A stretch of 64,000 bases of DNA from Sphingomonas sp. PP-F2F-A104-K0414 (GCF_004340945.1 NZ_SLYD01000009.1:62001-126000), one strand, 5' to 3'. Shown: positions 52,052 to 61,937, counted from the first letter of the stretch. Numbers and translations are program-made. The notes: generated from the sequence alone by a model not told the origin.

Positions 52052-54889
52052 TCAGCGGGAAATCAGTTCCCCGACCCGCCGCTCCAGTTCGATCATGTTG
52101 AACGGTTTGGTCAGAATTTCCATTCCCTCGTCAAGATGGCCCGCCCCTACCGCTGCGTTTGCGGCATAGCCGGTGACGAACAGTATTTTCAGTTCAGGCC
52201 GGGCGGCACGACCAGCATCGGCAACCTGACGGCCATTCAGTCCACCGGGCAGACCAACATCGGTGACGAGCAAGTCGATGCGCTCGTTCGATCGAAGAAT
52301 GCTGACGCCCATCGGACCGTTGCTGGCGGTGAGGACGCGGTACCCAGCGTCGCCGAGAATCTCGCTAACCAGTTCGCGAATTGCGATTTCGTCCTCTACC
52401 AACAGAACGGTCTGCCCCTGCTGGGCACGGTGCCGTGTTTCCGTTGACTGCGATGGCTCGTGGACGCCGTGCACGCCAATCAGGCGGGGCAGATAAAGAC
52501 ACATCGTCGTACCCTGCCCTACCTCGGAATAGATGCGGACCTGCCCCCCGGACTGCCGGACAAAACCGTAGATCATCGACAGGCCGAGTCCTGTGCCCTC
52601 GCCTATCGGCTTGGTCGTGAAGAACGGGTCGAACACGCGCTCGATGATCTCAGGCTCCATGCCTGTGCCCGTGTCGGTCACGCAAAGGGAGACATAGTCG
52701 CCGGGGGGCAAATCCTGTGCCGCTGCGGCACGTGCATCGAGCGCCTTGTTGCCCGTTTCTATCGTCAGTCGGCCGCCTTCGGGCATCGCGTCTCGCGCAT
52801 TGATGCACAGATTCAATAACGCGTTCTCGAGCTGTGGCGCATCGACCAGGATCGGCCACAGGCCGTTGGCCGAGGCGACTTCAACCTCGATCGCCGGGCC
52901 CGACGTGCGATCGATTATCTCTGCCATCTCCGCGATCAGTCGGTCGACGTCGGTGGGTTTGGGTGCGAGCGTCTGCCGGCGCGAAAACGCGAGCAGGCGC
53001 TGGGTCAGCGCGGCTGCGCGATTGGCGCCTGTCTGTGCCATGTTGATGTAACGATCGACCTTGTCGTACTCGCCCTTCGCGAGCTTGGCGCCGAGAAGCT
53101 CCAGCCCGCCGGTCACCGCAGTCAGCAGATTATTGAAGTCGTGCGCCAGTCCGCCGGTCAATTGCCCGACCGCTTCCATCTTCTGGGCCTGGCGAAGCTG
53201 TTCCTCCGCCTGCGCCAAGGCTTCGGCCTGCTCCTTTACTGCCGTGACGTCGCGGCCCGTTGCGTAAGTCATGTCGCCGGCGGGTGCCGCAACCCAGGAT
53301 ATCCAGCGAACCGATCCATCCTTGTGCCGATAGCGCACCTCGACATCCGGCCGCTGGCCGTCGGCGGTAAGGCGCAACGCCTCGAGGGTTCGTGAATGGT
53401 CTTCTTCGAGAACGAATTCGTTGACGTGATGCCCGACCAGTGCCGTGGCCTCATACCCCAACAACGCCGTCCACGCTGGATTGACGCGACGAAATACGCC
53501 CTCGAAATCGATGACCAGCATTAGATCGGGCGACGTTTCCCACATCCGATCGCGTTCCGCCGTTCGTTCGACGACCGCGTCCTCGAGCGTCTCGTTCAGC
53601 TGCAGCAGTGCGTTCTCGGCCCGTTTACGCTCGCTGATGTCGATCGAGGATCCCACCAGTCCGACTACAATCCCGTCGGCATCGCGAAAAGGGGCCTTGG
53701 TCGACAGCCAGGTTGCGCACGTCCCGTCCGGCAGGCTGATCTCTTCCTCCAGGACCTCCACGTCGTTTTCGGCCATGATCCGTCGGTCGTTGACCTCGAC
53801 CGCGGCTCCCTGAGAGGGGTCGTCGAGGAACTCGCGATCGGTCCGCCCGATGATCGCCGACAGCGGCTTGCCGACCAGCTCGGCCGTGCCGCGGTTGGCG
53901 GCCAGCATTCGACCCGCACGATCCTTGGCATAGACAACCCCCGGCACGGCCTCCATCACCGCCGCTAGAAGCGCACTCGAGTGCCTGACCGCATCCTCTG
54001 CGGCGCGACGCTCGTGGATATCGATGACAGAACCGATATAGCCGAGGAACTGGCCGTCCTGACCGAACCGGGGCGACGCCGCGTCGATTGCCCAGCGATA
54101 TGAACCGTCGGCGCAGCGGAGCCGGTATTCCAGGCGAAACGATGTCTGCGCAGCGTTGGCCTCGAGAAAGATGCGTCCCGCCTCGGTCATGTCGTCCGGA
54201 TGGGTTGCGTCGAGCCACCCCAGCCCCCCAGCTTCCTCCGGCGTTTGACCCGTGAAAACGTACCACTGCCGGTTGAGGTACGTGCAGTTGCCTTGGGGGT
54301 CGGTCACCCACATCATCACCGGCGCATGGTCCGCCATGTTGCGGAACCGATCCTCGCTCTCCCGGACCTCGTCGTATCGACGATCGCGGTCCCTCATCGT
54401 CAACCGAAGGTCGAGTTGCGCCATGACCTGATGAGCCAGAACACGCAACGTTTCCTGATGAAGCGCGGTCCATTCCCGGGGACGATGGTCCAGCACGCAC
54501 AGCGTCCCGATCGGCAAGCCGTCGCCCGTCTTCAGAAGTGCGCCGGCATAGGACCGGATATGCGGATCGCCGGTCACCAGCGGATTGCACTCGAACCGCC
54601 CATCGAGGGTAAGGTCCGAGATGAGAAGGGAGTCGTCCTCCAAAAGCGCTTTCGCGCAAAACGAACTTTCAAGCGGCGTGCTGCGCACACCCAATCCAAC
54701 CTCGGCTTTGAAAAACTGCCGGCCTTCACCAATGAGATTTATGACCGCGATGGGCGCCTCGAACAGTTTTGCAGTCAGTCCTGCAAGATCGTCGAACGAA
54801 GCCTCACGCGGCGTGTCCATCACCTCATAGCGTTCCAACGCCGCAAGCCGCATTGATTCCCGATCATCCAACTCTACCAGATTTACCAA
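52052..54889 (-). CDS. hybrid sensor histidine kinase (GAF-PAS-PAS-PAS-HK-REC)
   Basis: A 945-aa soluble hybrid kinase with no membrane segment. An N-terminal GAF domain (about 10-165: DDLAGLTAKLFEAPIAVINL) is followed by three PAS domains (about 180-300, 305-430 and 445-570). The HisKA dimerisation helix has His583 in GLAHDFNN. The ATPase domain carries NLCINARDAM, VTDTGTGM and EGTGLGLSMIYGFV. A C-terminal receiver domain (about 830-945) has the phospho-acceptor Asp877 in LLVTDVGLPGG. The HDFNN type is common in light- or redox-sensing kinases. No GXNCRFL LOV motif is seen, so the stimulus is open. It stands alone. Confidence 0.92.
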   Translation of the reverse strand: MVNLVELDDRESMRLAALERYEVMDTPREASFDDLAGLTAKLFEAPIAVINLIGEGRQFFKAEVGLGVRSTPLESSFCAKALLEDDSLLISDLTLDGRFECNPLVTGDPHIRSYAGALLKTGDGLPIGTLCVLDHRPREWTALHQETLRVLAHQVMAQLDLRLTMRDRDRRYDEVRESEDRFRNMADHAPVMMWVTDPQGNCTYLNRQWYVFTGQTPEEAGGLGWLDATHPDDMTEAGRIFLEANAAQTSFRLEYRLRCADGSYRWAIDAASPRFGQDGQFLGYIGSVIDIHERRAAEDAVRHSSALLAAVMEAVPGVVYAKDRAGRMLAANRGTAELVGKPLSAIIGRTDREFLDDPSQGAAVEVNDRRIMAENDVEVLEEEISLPDGTCATWLSTKAPFRDADGIVVGLVGSSIDISERKRAENALLQLNETLEDAVVERTAERDRMWETSPDLMLVIDFEGVFRRVNPAWTALLGYEATALVGHHVNEFVLEEDHSRTLEALRLTADGQRPDVEVRYRHKDGSVRWISWVAAPAGDMTYATGRDVTAVKEQAEALAQAEEQLRQAQKMEAVGQLTGGLAHDFNNLLTAVTGGLELLGAKLAKGEYDKVDRYINMAQTGANRAAALTQRLLAFSRRQTLAPKPTDVDRLIAEMAEIIDRTSGPAIEVEVASANGLWPILVDAPQLENALLNLCINARDAMPEGGRLTIETGNKALDARAAAAQDLPPGDYVSLCVTDTGTGMEPEIIERVFDPFFTTKPIGEGTGLGLSMIYGFVRQSGGQVRIYSEVGQGTTMCLYLPRLIGVHGVHEPSQSTETRHRAQQGQTVLLVEDEIAIRELVSEILGDAGYRVLTASNGPMGVSILRSNERIDLLVTDVGLPGGLNGRQVADAGRAARPELKILFVTGYAANAAVGAGHLDEGMEILTKPFNMIELERRVGELISR

Positions 54890-55580
54890 TGATCTAACCT
54901 TAGGACCGATGCGGACGCTTGATCGAACGGATTAGTGATTAGATGGCATTGTGCAACACACCGGGTTTCGGGGGCATTGAAAAACCCGTGTGTTTGAACG
55001 ACGTTCAGCTAAGCCTCTCCGTTAGTCATGGCGATCGAGGCGAAGTTGACGTGGCAGCCGACGCCTGGAGAGGCTCTCGCGACATCCGTGACGACCACAC
55101 CAGAAAGATATCGTCCGACCGCGCTGCAGAAATCGTCAGAAGCGATGACGCATCGCCTACGTTCGCTACGTGATTTCATCAAACTAGATGGCGCGTTCGC
55201 GCCTCGCTCTATAATGGCTTTCTAACAGTTAGCGTGTTTCGATCGTATCTCCAGGGGTGTCTCGCAATCGGCCCCTGATAGTTTGGCGCTAGGCGATCGC
55301 CCTACCGTTCCGCATGGAGGGCTGCTGCTCGACTGCGATACTGACAGCGAATCGTGCATGAAATCTTGTTTTATCTTCTTCCCCATACAGCACATCGGCC
55401 TTCCCTTGTTCTCCTATCAGCACCCAAACAGAGTCCGAGACCGCATCTGGATTTTGTGATTAATCATTCACAGAAGCTATAACCACGAAAATTAACAGGA
55501 GATATATTAAGGCGACGCATCCAAATACTGTTACGTTCGTAACTGACCATATAAATATAGATATGCCAGGGAGACCGGAA
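54890..55580. other. 691-bp intergenic stretch between divergent genes
   Basis: Divergent upstream region of the histidine kinase and the PAS protein. The right third (55340-55560) is AT-rich and presumably carries promoters. Short frames here are not protein-like. No clear dyad or -35/-10 pair is singled out. Confidence 0.45.
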
Positions 55581-56234
55581 ATGCTTGTTGGTCATTCAAT
55601 TTCTGATGCGTTTGGCAGGATCCTTGCCGTCGATCACGGCATATGCGAGCTGCTGCATAGACCTGAAGCCGAACTGATTGGCATGTCGTACAAGCAGATA
55701 ACGCATCCTGATGACGTTACCTGGAACGCATCTCTCGTAGACAAGCTGAAAGCGAGTGGCGGGCCGCTTGCCATTCGAAAGCGATATCTCCGTCCCGGCG
55801 CGCCTGCTATTTGGAGCGATGTACAGGTGTCTCGTTTGAGGGATGGCCTCGACCAAGGTAGACTCGTAGGTACGATTAGCAAAGTGGAGCTTGAGGCTAT
55901 TGAGCTATCGCCAGCATTCCTCTGGCGATCGGCGAACAGAAAAGAGCGTGACCTGCGGGCACGCCGCACGGAATTAGGCGATGATCTTTTCGCGGACTAC
56001 CCTTGGCTGATTCTGTTACAGCTCTACAAGGCTGAGGCGGAAGGAGTTTGCATCAGTCTTATACAACTCTCCCGTCATACCGGCTGCCGGGAACAGACAC
56101 TCGTTAGATGGTTGAAAGCCCTCGTAGAAAGAGAATTAATCGACTTTTTTGATTCTGATATTTGCGTAGGACAGTTGACATCAACCGGTATGTCAAAAAT
56201 TGAAGGTTTACTAGAAGTAAGCCTCGATATTTAG
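55581..56234 (+). CDS. PAS-domain protein with C-terminal winged helix
   Basis: A 217-aa protein. A PAS domain at about 5-105 (GRILAVDHGICELLHRPEAE; ITHPDDVTWNASLVDKLK) is followed by a C-terminal winged-helix segment at about 145-215 (VCISLIQLSRHTGCREQTLV; RWLKALVERELIDF). It is probably a transcription factor responding to a small signal, perhaps linked to the hybrid kinase diverging from it. ATG 55581 is chosen because GGGAG lies 9 nt upstream; an ATG at 55563 lacks one. Codon use is AT-richer towards the 3' end. Confidence 0.75.
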   Translation: MLVGHSISDAFGRILAVDHGICELLHRPEAELIGMSYKQITHPDDVTWNASLVDKLKASGGPLAIRKRYLRPGAPAIWSDVQVSRLRDGLDQGRLVGTISKVELEAIELSPAFLWRSANRKERDLRARRTELGDDLFADYPWLILLQLYKAEAEGVCISLIQLSRHTGCREQTLVRWLKALVERELIDFFDSDICVGQLTSTGMSKIEGLLEVSLDI

Positions 56235-56771
56235 CAAGTTTGACGCCTTTAGTTAAAATGAAAAGGTATACTGAAAGGAGCGGCCGCCAGCGCGTGTCTT
56301 GCCGCTTCACGTATGAGAAGCGCGCCCAAATAGCTTATGGCCTCAAGGCTGCAAATTTGCTGCAACGTAAATTACATTAATTACATCTATTTCGGCTTTG
56401 AACATAGCAGCGGTGCCTTAACCCGGTTGGGTAAGAGACCCGTCTGTTGTATTGTATCTTCATTCGATGAGGGGCTTCACTTGGCCTAAATTGCTTATCT
56501 TAAACGGACCAGCGCAGCCAGCAACGGTTGACGATAGCTATGACGATCTAACGCCTGCCGATCGTCAACCCGTCGCCAGCGTTGGCCGATGTGAGATACC
56601 GCTCGGTCCTCACCATGCTCACGCTACGTTTGACCGACGTTTCAAATAGCAAAAATCACAGCCCATGCCCATGTCTTTCCATGTGCCGGACTCAAATAGA
56701 ATGCCTCGAGCAGCGCGAGATTGCCAAGTACCAATCAAATACCTAAGTACACCCCGAGAAATGGAGCTCCT
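56235..56771. other. 537-bp intergenic stretch before mucR
   Basis: No gene or RNA recognised. AT-rich at 56340-56400. A GGAG ribosome-binding site for the MucR gene lies at its end. Confidence 0.45.
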
Positions 56772-57278
56772 ATGCCTGATACCACCCTCGATCTGAACCC
56801 CGTCGAACTCGCCACGGAATTGACAATCGCTTGGTTGGCGAACCCCAACACGCGTACGAATGCTGACGACGTTCCGGCTTTCCTGAACAAAATGTACGAG
56901 ACTGTTTCGGTGCTGGTAGGCGGAAACGCGACCGCTGCTGAGGACGAAGCTCCTGCTCAAGAATACACCCCGGCGGTGACGGCTCGCAAGTCGCTCGCCA
57001 GCCCCGATCACATCATCAGCATGATCGATGGCAAGTCGTACAAAACGTTGCGCCGTCATCTCGCCACTAACGGCATGACGCCAGCGGAATATCGCGAGCG
57101 TTATGGCCTGAAAGCTGATTACCCGATGGTTGCTCCTACCTATTCGGAAGCACGCCGCACGATGGCTAAGAGCATTGGTTTGGGTCGTAAGCCTGGCCAG
57201 ACGAATGCAGCCAAGGCTGACGTCAAGCCCGCTCCGGCTTCGCGTAAGCGCAAGGCCGAAGAAGCAGCAGCGGAATAA
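56772..57278 (+). CDS. Ros/MucR-family transcriptional regulator (intact copy)
   Basis: A 168-aa MucR-type regulator. N-terminal helix LNPVELATELTIAWLANPNT, a linker, then the DNA-binding domain (EYTPAVTARKSLASPDHIIS, MIDGKSYKTLRRHLATNGMT, DYPMVAPTYSEARRTMAKSI) and a basic Lys/Ala tail. MucR proteins bind AT-rich DNA as multimers and act as H-NS-like regulators. Where canonical members have Cys and a second His to bind zinc (CLEDGK, HLRTH), this one has SMIDGK and HLATN, so the finger is probably zinc-free. GGAG lies 6 nt before the ATG. It is the paralogue of the broken copy at 13401. Confidence 0.88.
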   Translation: MPDTTLDLNPVELATELTIAWLANPNTRTNADDVPAFLNKMYETVSVLVGGNATAAEDEAPAQEYTPAVTARKSLASPDHIISMIDGKSYKTLRRHLATNGMTPAEYRERYGLKADYPMVAPTYSEARRTMAKSIGLGRKPGQTNAAKADVKPAPASRKRKAEEAAAE

Positions 57279-57497
57279 CCCACGGGGCTGGCCTTCTCTA
57301 AAGAGTGGGTCGGCCCGTGCCACCATGCGATTTATTGCTGACAAACGTCTCCAACCCGCTTCAATATCTGCGTCGCAACCGCGGATACCACTTCCCGAAA
57401 AGGAGCGGCGACCACGACGGTACAGACATTCCCGATAGGCAAGCCATAAAACGGGGGGCATTACGAATTACAAAAGCGCACGGTACGTGGCAGCCTT

Positions 57498-57917
57498 GTG
57501 ATCTCGCTGTTGTCGTTTTGCCTCGCCCCGCCATCCAAGTTGCCCGTCAACTCTCTTGTCTATGCCGGTCGCATCGTCGCCGTCCCTGTCGAGGCAACCG
57601 GCCCAGGCGAGATGACATACGTTAACCGGACCGAGATGGCCGGGAACCGGGGTCGGCTTGCGGCCAAGCGGGTGCATTTCGATCTGCCGAGCGGTTCGTT
57701 GCCCATCTCGGGTACACGCGGAACCGAGGGCGAAGCCAACGCCGCCGGCGTCGTGATCAGGGTCTTCAGCTTCGGGCTTCTTGGCCCGCTAATGAAGGGC
57801 GGCAACGCCCGCTTGAATGCGGGCGATATTCTTACGGGTATAACAGTCCGCAAGCCCAAGCGACGGCGACATAGTAATGACGATCGGCCGGGCCGCGCCC
57901 GCAACCGCTGCCGTTAG
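57498..57917 (+). CDS. probable exported hypothetical protein
   Basis: A 139-aa frame with a GTG start, a hydrophobic start (ISLLSFCLAPPSKL) and a beta-rich centre (LVYAGRIVAVPVEATGPGEM; RGRLAAKRVHFDLPSGSLPI; IRVFSFGLLGPLMKGGNARL; AGDILTGITV). This looks like a family of periplasmic proteins of unknown role common in sphingomonads. There is no ribosome-binding site and the signal peptide is short, so the true start may be lost or the gene truncated. The last 20 residues are Arg-rich and may be read-through. Confidence 0.5.
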   Translation: MISLLSFCLAPPSKLPVNSLVYAGRIVAVPVEATGPGEMTYVNRTEMAGNRGRLAAKRVHFDLPSGSLPISGTRGTEGEANAAGVVIRVFSFGLLGPLMKGGNARLNAGDILTGITVRKPKRRRHSNDDRPGRARNRCR

Positions 57918-57939
57918 TACAAGACCCGGGCCTTCATGG

Positions 57940-58128
57940 TCAGACAGGCTTGGCGCCGGCAGTGCCACACTTCGCGAACTTACCATTCGCGCTCTTGCAT
58001 CGAACCGTCTTCACGGGCGCCTTCGGGCATTTGGTGAAGCGCCCCTTGGCGTCCTTGCACGGCGCCGCCATCGACGGAAATCCAAAGAGCAACGACAGCG
58101 AAGCGGCAGCGAACAGCAGTTTACGCAT
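57940..58128 (-). CDS. small secreted Cys/Lys-rich protein
   Basis: A 62-aa protein with a signal peptide (MRKLLFAAASLSLLFGFPSM, cleavage near MAA). The mature part has two imperfect copies of C-K-x-A-x-G-[KR]-F-x-K-C (CKDAKGRFTKC and CKSANGKFAKC), giving four Cys in two pairs. AGGAGATACCAG precedes the ATG. Small proteins with this repeat are frequent in sphingomonads; function unknown. Confidence 0.75.
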   Translation of the reverse strand: MRKLLFAAASLSLLFGFPSMAAPCKDAKGRFTKCPKAPVKTVRCKSANGKFAKCGTAGAKPV

Positions 58129-58328
58129 CTGGTATCTCCTGCCCGAGGATCGGGCTGGACGAAACTGCGGCGTTCTCTACCACTCGTCAACGGCGGCGTC
58201 TTGAACTCGATAAACGTATACCTTTGAATCGATGGAGGGGGCTCAGACTCTCGAGTTAATCAATGTTATTCCTGCTTATCCTATCAACGGTTCGAGACGT
58301 TAGCGGCTCGATTCCTCATACCGACGTG

Positions 58329-58571
58329 ATGGAACGATACTTCCTATACCTGAACGAGCCGGGTTCCCCGATAACCGACGATGAAGGGTTCTTGGCAATG
58401 GACCTGAACGACGCCATTCGGGTGGCAATCGCGGGTGCCCGAGAGATCATGGCAGCTGATATCCTATCCGGTAAGCTCTGCTTGGCCGCATCAATCGAAA
58501 TCGTAAACGGTCAAGGCGCAACGATGCACACTGCTTGGTTCAAGGATATAGTGCTCGTAACCGATCGCTGA
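58329..58571 (+). CDS. DUF6894-like small protein
   Basis: An 80-aa protein: MERYFLYLNEPGSPITDDEG, AIRVAIAGAREIMAADILSG, ASIEIVNGQGATM. The order of a short beta hairpin with D-[DE]-E-G, a helix with A-x2-[AS]-R-E-[IL] and a final strand fits DUF6894, a family of small proteins of unknown function frequent in alphaproteobacteria. No strong ribosome-binding site is seen. Confidence 0.7.
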   Translation: MERYFLYLNEPGSPITDDEGFLAMDLNDAIRVAIAGAREIMAADILSGKLCLAASIEIVNGQGATMHTAWFKDIVLVTDR

Positions 58572-59828
58572 CTACGGCGTGAACTGCGGCGCGCATAGAC
58601 TGCACCGCCTCGCCTCTGCCCAAGGTCGCTGCGAGGGAGGCGTTCATCGCGGCCATCTCGTCTACCGTCAAGAGTCGACCAAAGATACGCTCCAGGTACG
58701 GCCGAACTTTTATGGGCTTCGTTATGAAAACCTAGAACAGATCGTTGCAACAACTAAAGCTGTATTGCGGTCTCAGCGCGGTTAGTTTGATGACCGGACG
58801 CTTAGCCCCGACTGCTGGCAGGCGTGCCCCGTCATGTTACTTTTATCCTAGAATGGGGCGCTTGTGCGGTTCGTCGGTTTGCTCATGGCTGGCGCGGATA
58901 CTCCAACCGAGCCAGCCGGCCCGCCTCGCGTTTACACGGGCGCTTGAGGCAGGCCGTTACTGCCGTGAAACCGTAACGCCTCTGTGCCCGTATCTGAAGT
59001 ACCGGAACGCAATCCTCCCAAATGCACGTATCCGGTCGGCTCGCCCTTCTCGACCTTGGGCGGGCCGTTTTTAATCGAACCGCGCTGCGCCAGTGTCCCC
59101 TTCCGGCCGGGTATGATTGTGCTTTCCTTCCTATGTGAAGCGATCCTGCTCGTGGGGGCGTATCTACTTGGCCGGTGTAACCCCAACATGCGCTGGTCGG
59201 CTCGTCCTTGGATTCCGCCAGGGGCGAGCCGTTACCAGTGAACCTCACGCGTTCTTTTGCGTTTTCGTCCCGTCAGGTGCCCGGAAAGTGACAGGCCGGC
59301 TCGCCCTCTCTTCGTTGTCAAAGCGAGCCGTTACTGGCAGCACTCCTGAAGATGGCTTCCCTCCAGGCTCCCGTAGAAAGCGCCGATCTTCCCCTCCCGA
59401 CGGTTAGGCGGCCCATTAGGCAAGCAGGCAGTGAATGAGATACATTTCACGGCAACGAGTTTATTTGGCCAGGGTTACGTCCTGATGGCCCGCGGCGCGG
59501 TTTGCTCCTTTGATGGTCCGCTGCGAACTCGGCGCTCGAGCTACCGGGGCGGTCGCACTACCCGTTTTCTCCGCAGTTTTTCCGATAGGCTGGCCGTTCG
59601 AGAGACCGATGAGCACATAGTTTGGCATCGATCTCGTCGAAGACGTCGTCAGTTATCTGAGGGTCCCGTAGTGATCCCGGCCCCGAAGTAGGATGACGAT
59701 GTCCGCAGGGCTACCGACCCGGACACCGCGCTCCGGCACCGGCTGATCATCGCCCGTCGGCATAACACGTGAACGGCCTGATACAGATCTTAGGCCCCGC
59801 AGCCCGTGTGCCACCTGACACACAAGCG
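58572..59828. other. 1.26-kb non-coding stretch before the Qat operon
   Basis: No frame of convincing protein character in either strand. The stretch is not random: it contains four related GC-rich hairpins (58918-59329). It separates the DUF6894 gene from the 3' end of qatD. Confidence 0.5.
58918..59338 (+). repeat. array of four related GC-rich palindromes
   Basis: Four units share a stem of the type GGCTCGCCC...GGGCGAGCC followed by GTTAC or GTTTT. Unit 1 is GGCCCGCCTC/GAGGCAGGCC (58918-58955, then GTTACTG). Unit 2 is GGCTCGCCC/GGGCGGGCC (59038-59066, then GTTTTT, terminator-like). Unit 3 is GGCTCGTCC/GGGCGAGCC (59199-59230, then GTTACCAG). Unit 4 is GGCTCGC/GCGAGCC (59298-59329, then GTTACTGG). 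Spacing between starts is 120, 161 and 99 nt. A degenerate fifth copy may lie near 58798-58829. They look like REP-type elements or a series of RNA hairpins. Confidence 0.6.
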
Positions 59829-60575
59829 TTAACCCTCGGAAAGCAAAGCCCGCAGGTTGGCGAGGACCATCGTCGCGGCATCCACTTCGGTCATATCGAG
59901 GAGCCGTGATAACGAACGGATCGCCCGCCCGGCGTCGATCGGCTCGGCAGCGCGAGAACCCGCCTTCGTGAACGGACCGTCCGTTTCCGTCAGAAGGCGA
60001 TCTCGCGGCAAAGACTGTATGAGGGTCGTCTTGCCGACCTTCTCGAGCATCTGTTCGTTGACGGAAAAATAACAGCCCAGCTCAGCTGCGCGGCGTGCGT
60101 CCGACGCCGAGCCGGTGAACCAGTGGAGCACTACGCGTCCACGATCGGACGGCAGATGAGCCTCGACCATGTCGAGCACGGCTTTCGCAGATCGCACGCT
60201 ATGCACCGAAAGGATCTTTCCCCCGGCCTCGGCACACGCTTGAAGGACGTGGGCAAAAACCTTCTTCTGCGCATCGAACGACGCATAATGGCGGGGGCCC
60301 GCATCGAGGCCCACCTCGCCGACGTATCGCGTTTCAGGCAGCAGCTTCTCCCACAGGCCGATCTCACCGGCGCGCTCGCTCACGAGCTGCGGATGAAGGC
60401 CTAAGGCAGCGCGCACGTGCTTGGTCGACGCGGTGACCTCCGCGTTCCGTCGCCATGCCTTCGGCGTCGTCGTCACCGTTAGCGTGAACACGCCAGCCCG
60501 GTCGCTGCGATCCACGGCACGTTCAAAATCCGGATAAAGGTCGAGGTGGCAATGGAAATCGACTAGGTTCGTCAT
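59829..60575 (-). CDS. qatD: QatD, TatD-family nuclease of the Qat defence system
   Basis: A 248-aa TatD-type metal-dependent DNase. Metal-binding motifs in order: DFHCHLD at about 7-13, GLHPQ near 60, GEVGLD near 86, SVHS near 121, HWFTG near 151 and TETDGPF near 196. In the known Qat system QatD acts with QatA, QatB and QatC in anti-phage defence. It begins 9 nt after the qatC stop, last in the operon. No close TatD housekeeping context is present, and the preceding three genes make the Qat assignment firm. Confidence 0.92.
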   Translation of the reverse strand: MTNLVDFHCHLDLYPDFERAVDRSDRAGVFTLTVTTTPKAWRRNAEVTASTKHVRAALGLHPQLVSERAGEIGLWEKLLPETRYVGEVGLDAGPRHYASFDAQKKVFAHVLQACAEAGGKILSVHSVRSAKAVLDMVEAHLPSDRGRVVLHWFTGSASDARRAAELGCYFSVNEQMLEKVGKTTLIQSLPRDRLLTETDGPFTKAGSRAAEPIDAGRAIRSLSRLLDMTEVDAATMVLANLRALLSEG

Positions 60576-60584
60576 CGGCCGCGT

Positions 60585-61937
60585 CTACTTTGGTTTCGTG
60601 CGAACGCCATCCAAGAGTCGACCGACTTCCTCCAGTCCACGGGCATAGACGCCAGCCATCTCCGCCTGGTCGTCGATACCGTGATCGTAGAGCGGTCCGG
60701 GCTTGTGGATGAGCACCTTGGCGAGTTCCGGCCTAGCACGGAGCCTCGCTATCGCGAGCTGGAAGGAGCGCACCTGCACCCCTTCGGCCTCGGCGCTGTT
60801 CAGAGCTCGGCGCTTCATATCGGTAAGGTAATATTCGGTCGGATCACCGTCCGGGATCGATGCCCGCCGAATAAGACACGGCAGGCAATAGCCACAATGC
60901 CCCTGTGCCTGGCGTGCCCAGCGCAGCTTTGCCGGTGATGAGCATGAGATAGACTTGCCGGCGATCGAGAGCAGGAAGGCCTTGTCCGTACACGCTTCGA
61001 CCATTTCGCCCTTGGTCATCGCCCAATAGGGGTTGGCGAGCGAGCCATCGATGCCGAGCGCGGCGACCAGTTCGATCCAGCGCGCCATGTAGAAGGGATG
61101 CGTCGTACGGGTACTGAGTGCACCGAGACGCAGCGGATCCAAGGGCACGTTCAACGCGATCAATCCATTCTCCGGCACCTTCAGTTCGAAGCGACGACGC
61201 AGCGCCGTACCGGCTGCCACGCCAAAAGCGAAAAACAGGAAGGAGCGCGCGCGGGTCGATGTCTCCGAACCGACCCCGTCAGCGAGATCATGCGCGAACA
61301 CCATCGGCAGGCGGACCCATTCGAAGTGTCGCTTAGGGAACCGAGCCTTCAACTCGGCATGGCACAGATACTGCGCTCTGCTCCCCGCACCCTCGCCAGC
61401 ATGACTAACCAGCAGGGGCTTTTCATCCTTCGTCAGGCTGTCGATCGCCCCGATCAGGCTATCGAGCCCGCCCGAGAACAGGTTGACGCCGAGGAGGTCG
61501 GTTTGCAGCAAAGGTGTAGGGACGGTTCCCGCAAGACGTTCCTTGCCCGCTGGTCGTTTGCGGAATTCGATCGACCAGCGATCGCCGCTCAAGAAGCCGA
61601 GCGCACGGATCACGATCGGCCGTGCGCGCTTCCAAGCTGCGACATCGCTGACGGGTAGGACGATGCGGATCTCGCGCGTCCAACCATCCTGCGCTTCGGT
61701 TGCGCGCGAGATGCGCGTGTCGGCAGCGTAGACCAGCGCACCGAGAATTAGGAGATCGATACCGATCTCATCAGGCACCAGGTCGAGCTTGCGCAAGTCG
61801 TTGAGTGCAGTTTGTATCCCGTAGGCGATACCGCCCACGTTCAAGAGCTGGACGTCCGAGCGGGCCTCGTCCGTGCCCGTGTCGATCGCTGGCTTGTCTT
61901 TGGCACCCATCGTGCCGACGAGCAGGTGTCGCTTCAT
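60585..61937 (-). CDS. qatC: QatC, QueC-like enzyme of the Qat defence system
   Basis: A 450-aa protein. The PP-loop ATP-pyrophosphatase motif SGGLDS (155-160) and a C-terminal zinc-type cluster (ISCSSPAKLRWARQAQGH, then CGYCLPC, about 330-360) are those of QueC-like 7-cyano-7-deazaguanine synthases. The chain is about twice the length of housekeeping QueC, with an N-terminal extension of about 150 residues typical of QatC. Its ATG overlaps the qatB stop (ATGA). A role in nucleoside or protein modification during phage defence is known only at the family level. Confidence 0.92.
   Translation of the reverse strand: MKRHLLVGTMGAKDKPAIDTGTDEARSDVQLLNVGGIAYGIQTALNDLRKLDLVPDEIGIDLLILGALVYAADTRISRATEAQDGWTREIRIVLPVSDVAAWKRARPIVIRALGFLSGDRWSIEFRKRPAGKERLAGTVPTPLLQTDLLGVNLFSGGLDSLIGAIDSLTKDEKPLLVSHAGEGAGSRAQYLCHAELKARFPKRHFEWVRLPMVFAHDLADGVGSETSTRARSFLFFAFGVAAGTALRRRFELKVPENGLIALNVPLDPLRLGALSTRTTHPFYMARWIELVAALGIDGSLANPYWAMTKGEMVEACTDKAFLLSIAGKSISCSSPAKLRWARQAQGHCGYCLPCLIRRASIPDGDPTEYYLTDMKRRALNSAEAEGVQVRSFQLAIARLRARPELAKVLIHKPGPLYDHGIDDQAEMAGVYARGLEEVGRLLDGVRTKPK

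Noticed and set aside
53625..54659. 344-codon minus-strand frame within the histidine kinase
   Set aside because: It is a different frame of the same strand as the kinase, which carries continuous GAF and PAS motifs; the alternative is Arg/Gly-rich and without domains.
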